Shown here: positions 1-6,267 of the stretch, piece after piece
How positions within the stretch are numbered: the first letter of the stretch is position 1
Layout: every line of letters begins with the position of its first letter
Program-made: the position numbers and the translations under genes
Notes under the pieces: model-generated
The model's input: only the letters and a program-made list of their open reading frames with translations
What the model was told of the DNA's origin: nothing
The model's database searches: none
Origin: Methanobrevibacter sp.
Lineage (GTDB): Archaea > Methanobacteriota > Methanobacteria > Methanobacteriales > Methanobacteriaceae
Reading direction: 5' to 3'
Length of the DNA stretch: 10,648 nucleotides
Assembly: GCA_016291275.1 (NCBI GenBank)
Contig: JAEEWY010000037.1
Coordinates: 1-10,648, forward strand

Positions 1-1711
1 CAACAACCTCTTCACTTTCGTTGTCAAACTCACTTCCAATCTCTGGAACAAGATAGATTACACCTCTGTCATGGTATGTTGGTCTACCTGCCCTACCTAA
101 CATCTGTGAAAATTCATTAGGAGTGATCCATTTGTTACCCATAAGCAATGATTCAAAAATAACTTGTGATGCTGGGAAGTCCACACCTGCTGCAAGCGCT
201 GCAGTTGTAACAACTGCTGCAATCTTACCTTTGGAAAAGTCCTTTTCAATCTTTTCCTTCTTGAAGTAAGATAATCCTGCATGATATGCTGAAGCGTTGA
301 TTCCCTTTCCAGATAGGAAATTAGCTATCTTATGGGTTTTTCTTCTTGAATTTGTAAATATCAATGTTTGGCCCTTGAATCCTTTAGAGGATGTGCTGAA
401 ATATTCCCTTTGGACCAGTTTTCTCATGATTATTCTTCTTTGGACATCTCCCCTTACAAAGACAATATGCCTTTCACGAGGAACAGGACGCTCCTTGTAC
501 TGGACCAGTTTCATATTGAAGTCATTTGCCAAGTCCTGAGGATTCTTTATTGTAGCGGACAATCCAATCACTTGAGTCTTAGGGAAGATATGCTCAATCC
601 TTTTTATCAATCCGTTTAACCTTAATCCTCTTTCCTCATCTGAAATGGTATGGATCTCATCTATCAAAACAAGCCCTAAGTCATTCAATGCATCAGAATC
701 ACCGGCTCTTAGCATAAAGTCAATTCCCTCATAGGTACCGACAACAATATCCGCATCCTGAATATTTGAATTAGGTAACTTTAGCTCTCCTTTAGCCTTG
801 ATACGGTTCATACCCACTTTAATTGCTACCTTTAGGCCTAAAGGTTCATATCTCTTCTTGAAATCCCTATACTTCTGGTTTGCAAGTGCTACAAGTGGAG
901 TTAAAAATAAGAATTTTTTTCCATTCAATGCCTTTGGAATACCTGCAAGCTCTCCAACCAATGTCTTTCCACTACCTGTTGCTGAGACAACCAATAGATT
1001 TTCACCTTTCAATAACCCTTCTCTAATTGCCAAATATTGAACTGGTAGAAGATAATCGTTTTTCTCTTTTAAAATGACTTGCTTAAACTCTTCAGGTATC
1101 TTAAGCCTTTTCATGGCTATTTTAGGAATCTTATCATCATGAACCTTCACTCTATCGAACAATGTCAAGTCTGTGTGTGCCAATGGGTCAAATCTTGGTG
1201 AAAGCATTTCCAAAACGTCATCTAAACTGCCTGTCTTTTCAAGCACTCTCTTGAAGTTTCTGAATACCTTCTTGTCATATCCCCTAAGCTGAAGCTCCCT
1301 TTTGATTGTATTTTCAGCACAGGTCTTGCAGATCAATTGGTCATGATAGTGATATGAAAAGTCTGAATTGATAATGGTGACTTCCCCTTCAAAACTGCAA
1401 TGCTGGCAGATATTTGTGAATCTGACCTTGATGTTGTTCTGCTTTAGGAAAGCCTCCAGCTTTTCATCCTTGTCTGCCAAGAAAACAGCTTGAGAACGTA
1501 ATAAGTTGATTGCTTTGGAAGGAGGATAGAGCTTGTCTTCCTTTTCATCCTTGATTACAAAACGGTTTATGGAAATAGAGCCATCCTCATCATTTTCCTT
1601 AAACTTCAATACGCCAATGAATTCTGGCTTTCGTTTTGTATTTAAAGCTCCTTTAGGACTTCCAATAGGATACATTTCCCAAGTCTTTTTTCTTTTGTTT
1701 AATACTATCAT
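1..1711 (-). CDS. Ski2-like DEAD/DEAH-box helicase with N-terminal zinc-finger-like region (C-terminus off window)
   Basis: One frame is open from the ATG at 1709-1711 to the window edge, giving 570 visible residues without a stop. Visible superfamily 2 motifs: Walker A SATGSGKT (243-250), motif II DEIH (351-354), motif III SAT (385-387), motif V TTAALAAGVDFP (502-513) and motif VI QMLGRAGR (536-543). These resemble the Ski2/Hel308 group of ATP-driven 3'-5' nucleic-acid helicases. The first ~200 residues are not helicase core. They hold two CxxC pairs (C102/C105 and C128/C131) that could bind zinc, and may match a domain of unknown function (DUF5814, from memory) found on methanogen helicases. 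AGGA lies ~10 nt before the ATG and a TATA-like box further upstream, supporting this start. The protein is cytoplasmic; its substrate (DNA repair or RNA) cannot be told from sequence. The last domains and the stop lie beyond base 1. Confidence 0.9.
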   Translation of the reverse strand, partial: MIVLNKRKKTWEMYPIGSPKGALNTKRKPEFIGVLKFKENDEDGSISINRFVIKDEKEDKLYPPSKAINLLRSQAVFLADKDEKLEAFLKQNNIKVRFTNICQHCSFEGEVTIINSDFSYHYHDQLICKTCAENTIKRELQLRGYDKKVFRNFKRVLEKTGSLDDVLEMLSPRFDPLAHTDLTLFDRVKVHDDKIPKIAMKRLKIPEEFKQVILKEKNDYLLPVQYLAIREGLLKGENLLVVSATGSGKTLVGELAGIPKALNGKKFLFLTPLVALANQKYRDFKKRYEPLGLKVAIKVGMNRIKAKGELKLPNSNIQDADIVVGTYEGIDFMLRAGDSDALNDLGLVLIDEIHTISDEERGLRLNGLIKRIEHIFPKTQVIGLSATIKNPQDLANDFNMKLVQYKERPVPRERHIVFVRGDVQRRIIMRKLVQREYFSTSSKGFKGQTLIFTNSRRKTHKIANFLSGKGINASAYHAGLSYFKKEKIEKDFSKGKIAAVVTTAALAAGVDFPASQVIFESLLMGNKWITPNEFSQMLGRAGRPTYHDRGVIYLVPEIGSEFDNESEEVV

Positions 1712-1742
1712 TGATAAAATTCCTGATTTTTATTTTAAATTT

Positions 1743-1752
1743 TTTATATAAA
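1743..1752 (-). promoter_or_regulatory. TATA box candidate for the helicase gene
   Basis: The minus strand reads TTTATATAAA, 32-41 nt before the helicase ATG at 1711. This is an archaeal TATA consensus, and initiation ~25 nt downstream would give a leader of only about 10 nt. The surrounding DNA is extremely AT-rich, so this is a positional argument and not proof. Confidence 0.4.
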
Positions 1753-1818
1753 TATTATAGTTTAAATTATATTTCTAATAGTTTAAAAAGATTAAGACAA
1801 AAAGAAATAAAATTACTT

Positions 1819-1882
1819 AAAAAAAATAAATATTTTGTTAAAAAAAGCTAAAATTAAAAAAAGAAATGAAAAAAATAAAAAA
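1819..1882 (-). terminator. Multi-tract oligo-T terminator after modC
   Basis: Just past the modC stop, the minus strand carries five runs of 6-8 T in a row (about 1877-1882, 1869-1875, 1856-1862, 1840-1846, 1819-1826). Oligo-T tracts without a strong hairpin are the usual archaeal termination signal, so this probably ends the modABC transcript. Confidence 0.6.
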
Positions 1883-1893
1883 GAGCAATAAAG

Positions 1894-2919
1894 CTACTCT
1901 TCCAATAAAATAATGTTTTTAGGATTTATTTTAATGTAATCAGGAACAACAAATTCATGCTCATGGATCTGCTTGTCATATTTCCACCATAATCCATTTG
2001 CCAATGTTATTTCCCATTCAAAAGGCATTTCTATCTTAGAGGAACCAAGTGTATCAAATGCATTCAAGTCATCCTCTTTAGCAGAAGAGAAATCGTGAGC
2101 CCTTATTCCAATATGGGTAATATTTGGTGAGACCTTTTTAGAGACTTCAAGTTCAAGTCCCCAATCCAATGACTTTACATGATAATCATCAATTATTTCA
2201 ATTCTAGAGATGTTCTTACATCCTGTAAGTCTTGCAACCTGAACCTTTTTCGGATTTTCAAACACTTCATGAGTGTCGCCTTTTGCAATAACCTTACCCT
2301 TATCCAATATAATGAGCTCATCACAGAACTGGAATGCCTCATCACGATTATGAGTGACCATAATTGAAAATCCATCGAAATCATTTAATGAATTGACAAG
2401 CTCAAGACGCAATTGCTCCTTAAGGAAAGTGTCCATAGCACTGAAAGGCTCATCCAACAATATGACATCAGGACCATAAGCCATTATACGGGCCAATGCA
2501 ACCCTTTGTTGCTGACCTCCAGACAACTCTCTAGGATATCTCTTTTCCAAACCGTTCAAGTGATAGCGCTTAATGATTTCAGATAAATGATTCTTGTCAC
2601 AATCCTTACCTAATCCTATAGCAACATTTTCCTCTACTGTCATATTTGGAAACAGTGCATAATTCTGGAATAGGTATCCTACATTTCTTTTTTGAGGCTT
2701 TAGGTTAGTCTTATTACTTGAATCAAAATAAACAGTGTCATTTAAGCTTATGAAACCATTATCAGGATTTACAATACCTGCAATGGATTTCAATGTCATA
2801 CTTTTTCCACAACCGGAAGGACCTAAAATACCTAAACAACCTTTTTTCAACTCAAAATCAACATCCAAATCAAATTCCTTAAGTTCCTTTTGGATATTTA
2901 CCTTTAATAACTTAGCCAT
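1894..2919 (-). CDS. modC: Molybdate/tungstate ABC transporter ATP-binding protein ModC
   Basis: This 341-residue ATPase would drive molybdate or tungstate import through ModB. Visible motifs: Walker A GPSGCGKS (33-40), Q-loop Q85, ABC signature LSGGQQQR (132-139), Walker B VILLDE (152-157) and the H-loop TH (189-190). The ~110 residues after the ATPase core resemble the C-terminal accessory domain of ModC-type ATPases, shorter than the E. coli di-MOP tail. The frame is open upstream to an ATG at 3006, but that extension is hydrophobic, has no homologue-like features and lacks a good ribosome-binding site. The ATG at 2919 is preceded by GAGGAAGGA and starts a typical ModC N-terminus (MAKLLKV), so it is preferred. 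The gene lies 109 nt after modB in the same orientation and is probably cotranscribed with it. Oxyanion specificity is inferred from the modA-like neighbour. Confidence 0.93.
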   Translation of the reverse strand: MAKLLKVNIQKELKEFDLDVDFELKKGCLGILGPSGCGKSMTLKSIAGIVNPDNGFISLNDTVYFDSSNKTNLKPQKRNVGYLFQNYALFPNMTVEENVAIGLGKDCDKNHLSEIIKRYHLNGLEKRYPRELSGGQQQRVALARIMAYGPDVILLDEPFSAMDTFLKEQLRLELVNSLNDFDGFSIMVTHNRDEAFQFCDELIILDKGKVIAKGDTHEVFENPKKVQVARLTGCKNISRIEIIDDYHVKSLDWGLELEVSKKVSPNITHIGIRAHDFSSAKEDDLNAFDTLGSSKIEMPFEWEITLANGLWWKYDKQIHEHEFVVPDYIKINPKNIILLEE

Positions 2920-3028
2920 AATCCTTCCTCGTGAATATAAAAATAAAATTAAATTATAAAATATTTTTTCAATCAAATAAACTATAAATAAACAATAAAT
3001 AAACATTATAAGTTAAATTTAATAAAAA

Positions 3029-3703
3029 CTATCTCCATTGCTTTTCCTTACGTAAAGTGACATAATCCATAATGAAAATCACAATGAATGCTATGAAAAC
3101 AATGAATATTACATAACCAAATGCCTCTCCCATATTACCTGCAGCAACTTCTGAATAAACTGCCATTGGGAGTGTTCTGGTTTGTCCTGCAATGTTTCCT
3201 GCAAGCATAGCTGTAGCACCGAACTCGCCTAAACCACGTGCATAAGCAAGAATTCCACCACTGAGTATTCCTGGCAATGCATTTGCAAAAGCAACTTTCC
3301 AGAAGATCTTCCATTCAGACATTCCTAATGTACGTCCTGCATCCAATAGGTTAGAATCTATTTGTTCAAATGCACCTCTTGCAGAACGGTACATCAAAGG
3401 AAAAGACATCACAACTGCTGCAATTACAGTTGCAGGCCATGAGAAAGCTATTTTGTATGCAAAAAAGTCTATAAAAAAGCTTCCTATAGGTCCTCTGACA
3501 CCAAAAATCCATAATAAAAAGAAACCCACTACAGTAGGGGGCAATACAAGAGGCAATGTGAATATGCCGTCCAATACAATTTTTCCAGTGTCATTTTTCA
3601 TCTTAAAAAGACCCCAAGCAACAATCAAACCTAGAAAAAAGGTTATGAAAATTGATACGCTTGCGGTTTTCATTGAGATGAAAATTGGGGACCAATCTGT
3701 CAT
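3029..3703 (-). CDS. modB: Molybdate/tungstate ABC transporter permease ModB
   Basis: This 224-residue protein is almost wholly hydrophobic, with likely membrane helices near 12-33, 46-69, 88-104, 143-157 and 196-214. The conserved permease EAA loop that docks on the ATPase is clear at about 120-146 (DAGRTLGMSEWKIFWKVAF region with the downstream conserved Gly). Length and the TLPLVLPPTVVGF stretch at 49-61 are typical of ModB/CysT-type permeases. The ATG at 3703 is preceded by AAGGAG about 8 nt upstream. The gene lies between modA (210 nt upstream) and modC (109 nt downstream). The two spacers are long for an archaeal operon, and the upstream one holds its own TATA-like box and duplicated palindromes, so modBC may be transcribed or regulated partly apart from modA. 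Confidence 0.93.
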   Translation of the reverse strand: MTDWSPIFISMKTASVSIFITFFLGLIVAWGLFKMKNDTGKIVLDGIFTLPLVLPPTVVGFFLLWIFGVRGPIGSFFIDFFAYKIAFSWPATVIAAVVMSFPLMYRSARGAFEQIDSNLLDAGRTLGMSEWKIFWKVAFANALPGILSGGILAYARGLGEFGATAMLAGNIAGQTRTLPMAVYSEVAAGNMGEAFGYVIFIVFIAFIVIFIMDYVTLRKEKQWR

Positions 3704-3746
3704 GTAATATTCTCCTTAATTAATATTAAATCATTCAATCTGAACA

Positions 3747-3766
3747 GATAATATATATCTTTTTAA
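3747..3766 (-). promoter_or_regulatory. TATA/BRE candidate for a modBC promoter
   Basis: The minus strand has the A-rich element TTAAAAAG followed by ATATATATTATC, 44-63 nt before the modB ATG. This resembles an archaeal BRE plus TATA box, and initiation ~25 nt downstream would leave a short leader containing the AAGGAG site. It suggests that modB can be transcribed separately from modA. Confidence 0.45.
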
Positions 3767-3787
3767 CCAATATTAATATTTGCATAA

Positions 3788-3799
3788 TTATTGCATAAA
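3788..3799. repeat. 12-bp element shared by the modB and modA upstream regions (modB copy)
   Basis: TTATTGCATAAA reads on the + strand here, 85 bp upstream of the modB start. The same 12 bases read on the minus strand at 4803-4814, 80 bp upstream of modA. In DNA this AT-rich, one such match between two spacers could arise by chance. The similar distance to both starts is the main reason to record it. Confidence 0.35.
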
Positions 3800-3828
3800 T
3801 AATTTAATATTAATTAAATCAATCATAT

Positions 3829-3858
3829 AAAAAAAAGTGATTATTCACATGAATAATC
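3829..3858 (-). terminator. Hairpin plus T8: possible terminator or attenuator after modA
   Basis: On the minus strand a perfect 9-bp stem (bases 3839-3847 with 3850-3858, two-base centre) is followed after three bases by eight T (3829-3836). It lies 56 bp past the modA stop. This has the form of an intrinsic terminator and could lower modBC transcription relative to modA. Because the same palindrome core also occurs at 3886-3901, a protein-binding role is equally possible. Confidence 0.45.
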
Positions 3859-3901
3859 CAATATTAAGTTTATTTAATATTTTTCTTATTCACATGAATA
3901 A
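3839..3901. repeat. Duplicated palindrome between modA and modB
   Basis: The 16-base core TTATTCACATGAATAA occurs identically at 3841-3856 and 3886-3901, exactly 45 bp apart. Each copy is an inverted repeat with 7-bp arms around a CA centre; the first extends to 9-bp arms (3839-3858). Two identical long palindromes in a 210-bp spacer are unlikely by chance. Such dyads fit a dimeric regulator, for example a ModE-like protein, though I cannot match the core to a known consensus. Confidence 0.75.
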
Positions 3902-3913
3902 TTGATACTGAAT

Positions 3914-4723
3914 TTATTCGTGAAGAGTAAATCCATATTCAACAAATTTGTCTTTAGCTTCTTGGCTTTGCAAGAATTCCATGAATTTACTTGCAGCCTC
4001 TGAGTTTTTGGAGTCTTTTAATTGTGCAATAGGATAAATTACTGGAGTGTCTAAAGCATCTTCAGGTGCTTCACAGACGACTTTTACATCATCAGTGGAT
4101 TTAGCATCAGTAGCGTATACAATACCACATTCAGCAGATCCTTGAGCTACTTGGTTCAATACTGCTGTTACATCAGTACCTAAGGAAAATTTGGATTCAA
4201 TTTTATCGTATATTCCGAGGTTGGTTAAGATTTCTTCTGCATATTGTCCTGCAGGTACGGATTCAGGGTCACCGATAGCGATGTTTCCTTCAACATTTGC
4301 TAAATCTTCAAATGAAGTGATGTTGGAATCTGAATCAGCAGGTACAATCAATACAACTTTGTTTTCCAAGAATTGGAGGTTGGTGTCATTGTCAACTAAA
4401 CCTTCATCAGCTAAAGCATTCATTTGCTTGTTAGCAGCAGACATGAACACATCTGCCTCTAAACCGTTTTCAATTTGAGTTTGCAAGTCACCACTGGAAG
4501 CGTAAGTTGGAGTTACTTTTACACCAGGGTATTTTTCTTCAAACATAGGAATTAATTCATCATCAAATACATTTTTTAAACTAGCTGCTGCAGCTAAATT
4601 GACTTCTTGTCCGTCTAAATCTGGTTCACCAGTGATGAAGTCAAACCAGCCAGCTGAACATGAACCTACACTAATCACAGCTATTAATGCTAAAACAGCA
4701 ATCATCAAAGCTTTTCTATTCAT
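3914..4723 (-). CDS. modA: Molybdate/tungstate-binding lipoprotein ModA
   Basis: This 269-residue protein would capture molybdate or tungstate outside the membrane and deliver it to ModBC. Residues 1-22 form a signal peptide: positive start, hydrophobic core and a lipobox-like VGSC with Cys22 as the probable lipid anchor. Periplasmic-binding-protein II motifs typical of ModA follow: AAASL (45-49), YASSGDL (74-80), ADVFMSA (90-96), VPAGQYA (156-162) and CGIVYATDA (199-207). These contain the serines and tyrosine that usually contact the oxyanion. The motif set looks like the bacterial ModA branch rather than archaeal WtpA, which hints at ancestral transfer; this is an inference. The ATG at 4723 has AGGAG ~9 nt upstream. 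Upstream lies a 317-bp repeat-bearing spacer. Molybdate versus tungstate preference cannot be read from sequence. Confidence 0.93.
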   Translation of the reverse strand: MNRKALMIAVLALIAVISVGSCSAGWFDFITGEPDLDGQEVNLAAAASLKNVFDDELIPMFEEKYPGVKVTPTYASSGDLQTQIENGLEADVFMSAANKQMNALADEGLVDNDTNLQFLENKVVLIVPADSDSNITSFEDLANVEGNIAIGDPESVPAGQYAEEILTNLGIYDKIESKFSLGTDVTAVLNQVAQGSAECGIVYATDAKSTDDVKVVCEAPEDALDTPVIYPIAQLKDSKNSEAASKFMEFLQSQEAKDKFVEYGFTLHE

Positions 4724-4802
4724 ATATATTCTCCTAAAAAATTATTAAAACACTATCATACATTAAATCAATGATTGAAGTAAAAAGATTTAAAAATAAT
4801 CC

Positions 4803-4814
4803 TTTATGCAATAA
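4803..4814. repeat. 12-bp element shared by the modA and modB upstream regions (modA copy)
   Basis: The minus strand reads TTATTGCATAAA, 80 bp before the modA start. It is identical to 3788-3799 upstream of modB, in the opposite orientation. It could be a shared control site or an AT-rich coincidence. Confidence 0.35.
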
Positions 4815-4831
4815 ATTTCATTATCGAATTA

Positions 4832-4849
4832 TAATAATTTTCATTATTA
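4832..4849. repeat. Short inverted repeat upstream of modA
   Basis: TAATAAT (4832-4838) and ATTATTA (4843-4849) form perfect 7-bp arms around TTTC, 109-126 bp before the modA start. All stem pairs are A-T, so the RNA hairpin would be weak. It may be a binding site or simply AT-rich sequence. Confidence 0.35.
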
Positions 4850-4903
4850 CTTTACCTTGTTTAGATAATGATTTAATGTTTTCTGATTAGTAATTATATC
4901 TTT

Positions 4904-4966
4904 TTTCATACTGATATATAAATATTTTCATATCGATTTTGAGAACAATTTCATATCGATATATAA
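4904..4966. repeat. Three direct repeats at 22-23 bp spacing upstream of modA
   Basis: On the + strand TTTCATACTGATATATAA (4904-4921) and TTTCATATCGATATATAA (4949-4966) agree at 16 of 18 bases. A middle copy, TTTCATATCGAT, starts at 4926. Starts are 22 and 23 bp apart, about two helical turns, so regulators on all three would sit on one face of the DNA. On the minus strand, which modA uses, the outer copies overlap TATA-like TTATATAT. The arrangement suggests an operator array controlling modA transcription, with a metal- or oxyanion-responsive repressor as the obvious guess. Confidence 0.7.
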
Positions 4967-4983
4967 AAGAACTGATTATTTTT

Positions 4984-5014
4984 AAAAAATAGAATAAATT
5001 GGAAAAATAAAAAA
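4984..5014 (-). terminator. Oligo-T terminator after the LUD-protein gene
   Basis: The minus strand downstream of the stop at 5041 has T-runs of 6, 5 and 6 (5009-5014, 5003-5007, 4984-4989), in the form of an archaeal oligo-T terminator. It would separate the two-gene redox operon from the mod locus. Confidence 0.5.
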
Positions 5015-5040
5015 GTGAGACAATGTTATTATAGAAATAA

Positions 5041-6267
5041 TTAATAAGGAGATCCCTTATCTTTAATATTGTCCCTTATTTTTTTATGAGGTTCTCTTGA
5101 AAGTCCTTCTTTTTGTGTTTCATTTCTAAGATTCTCAATTATTTCAGAAGTTGGAGTAAGCACTGGACAGTTTTCTGTACACAATCCACATAAAGTGCAC
5201 ATATACAAACCAGAATCAACACTTACCTGATTATCTTTCAAGTATCGGCTCATTGCAACCCCACGGCCTCCTAAATAGCTATGAAAACCAAACTTATTCC
5301 CTATACTATTGTAAACAGGACAGCTTACAATGCAATTTCCACAGCCAATGCACCAAAGACACTCTTTAAATGCTTCTTTCCTACCATTGTCAAGCAAAAT
5401 AACAGCTACTTTTTCAGCACCATACATATTCTTAAGAAGCTTTTTCTCAATATCTGCAGTTTTGGAAGGGCCTGAAACTATGTTGATATAGGAAGTCAAA
5501 GGCTTTCCAGTTGCAAATGCGGTTTCAAGCTTGCCAATTGAAACGCAATCCTCAAGCAATGGAACCAATTTATCGATTCCTGCAACGATTATATGGAGCT
5601 TTTTGCTTTGAACCAAACTGATGTTTCCTTCATTGTGAACCATTAAAACAGCACCATCTTCAGCAGCGATGGAATTGGTACCGCTAATTCCTATGAAAGA
5701 TTTCTCGATAAGACTTAAGACATCCGCTCTAACCGCTTCCATAATTGGCTTTGGTTCTGCAGGCAAATCCAAATTCATGGATTCATTTACAATCTCTGCA
5801 ATGTCTTGAACAGTCAAATGTGAAGCAGGGCCTGTAGGATGAACAGGACTGTTGTCATCTTTTTTCAATTGTAGAATACGGTCTCCCAAATCAGTTTCTA
5901 CAATAGTCATGCCTTGCTCTTCTAAAAATTGAGTTGCATCAATCTCACGTAGAGTATTTGATTTGGATTTCGCAATATAAACCTCATTCCTATCAATATT
6001 GCTTCTTTCAATTTCATCATTGATCAAATCAAGCAATATTTTTCTTGCCTCTTCATCATCATTTGCATAAAAGCAATCAATATCATTTTCCTTAAAGCTT
6101 TCCTTTGCAATAGCTATCAGTTCCTCATTATTGTCTATTGCACTCTTTCTAATATCTATAACTCTGTTTTGAAGAGCCTTTATCTTAGGAGATTTGACAA
6201 GGGAATCTATACGGTCCTTTAATTCACCGAATACTTTTCTCATGGATTCAATTTCCTTTTCTTTCAT
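5041..6267 (-). CDS. LUD-domain, two 4Fe-4S iron-sulfur protein (LutB/LldF-like)
   Basis: This 408-residue protein has an N-terminal LUD domain (about 50-290, with a PASH motif at 147-150 and GISGTNSIAAEDGAV at 193-207). A ferredoxin-like part follows with two 4Fe-4S motifs: C306, C309, C312, C316 and C357, C360, C363, C367, each ending in CP. An extra Cys303 precedes the first set. The order matches LutB of bacterial lactate oxidation, but the protein is about 70 residues shorter and lacks most of the C-terminal extension. No LutC is next to it. In a methanogen it more likely passes electrons for an unknown redox reaction than supports growth on lactate. Its ATG overlaps the upstream CCG gene by 4 nt (ATGA), so the two are translationally coupled and probably form one complex. 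An internal ATG at codon 9 is a less likely start. Confidence 0.85.
   Translation of the reverse strand: MKEKEIESMRKVFGELKDRIDSLVKSPKIKALQNRVIDIRKSAIDNNEELIAIAKESFKENDIDCFYANDDEEARKILLDLINDEIERSNIDRNEVYIAKSKSNTLREIDATQFLEEQGMTIVETDLGDRILQLKKDDNSPVHPTGPASHLTVQDIAEIVNESMNLDLPAEPKPIMEAVRADVLSLIEKSFIGISGTNSIAAEDGAVLMVHNEGNISLVQSKKLHIIVAGIDKLVPLLEDCVSIGKLETAFATGKPLTSYINIVSGPSKTADIEKKLLKNMYGAEKVAVILLDNGRKEAFKECLWCIGCGNCIVSCPVYNSIGNKFGFHSYLGGRGVAMSRYLKDNQVSVDSGLYMCTLCGLCTENCPVLTPTSEIIENLRNETQKEGLSREPHKKIRDNIKDKGSPY

Larger units (their letters stand above)
4724..5040. other. 317-bp non-coding region upstream of modA
   Basis: No convincing gene lies here. From the modA side it holds the AGGAG site just before the start, the 12-bp element shared with modB (4803-4814), an inverted repeat with 7-bp arms (4832-4838 and 4843-4849), three TATA-containing direct repeats (4904-4966), and oligo-T tracts that probably terminate the LUD-protein transcript (4984-5014). 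Most of it is likely control DNA for the mod locus. If transcription starts at the repeats, modA would have a leader of about 165 nt or more. A nearer start, from an AT-rich box around 4788-4796, would give a leader of ~40 nt. Confidence 0.6.

Noticed and set aside
297..539. Plus-strand open frames, such as 297-539, 798-1040, 4191-4478 and 5281-5475
   Set aside because: They lie antisense within clear minus-strand genes, match no family I know and are shadow frames of those genes.
2920..3006. 29-residue hydrophobic N-terminal extension of ModC from the ATG at 3006
   Set aside because: The extension sits in the AT-rich spacer and has no good ribosome site. The ATG at 2919 has GAGGAAGGA and gives the family-typical N-terminus.
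4724..4920. Molybdenum-cofactor or other riboswitch in the modA leader
   Set aside because: No GC-containing conserved helices are visible, only weak A-T dyads, and such riboswitches are not established in archaea.
4904..4966. CRISPR-like array
   Set aside because: The units are only 12-18 bp with 4-11 bp between them, and there are only three degenerate copies. Promoter-proximal position favours operators.
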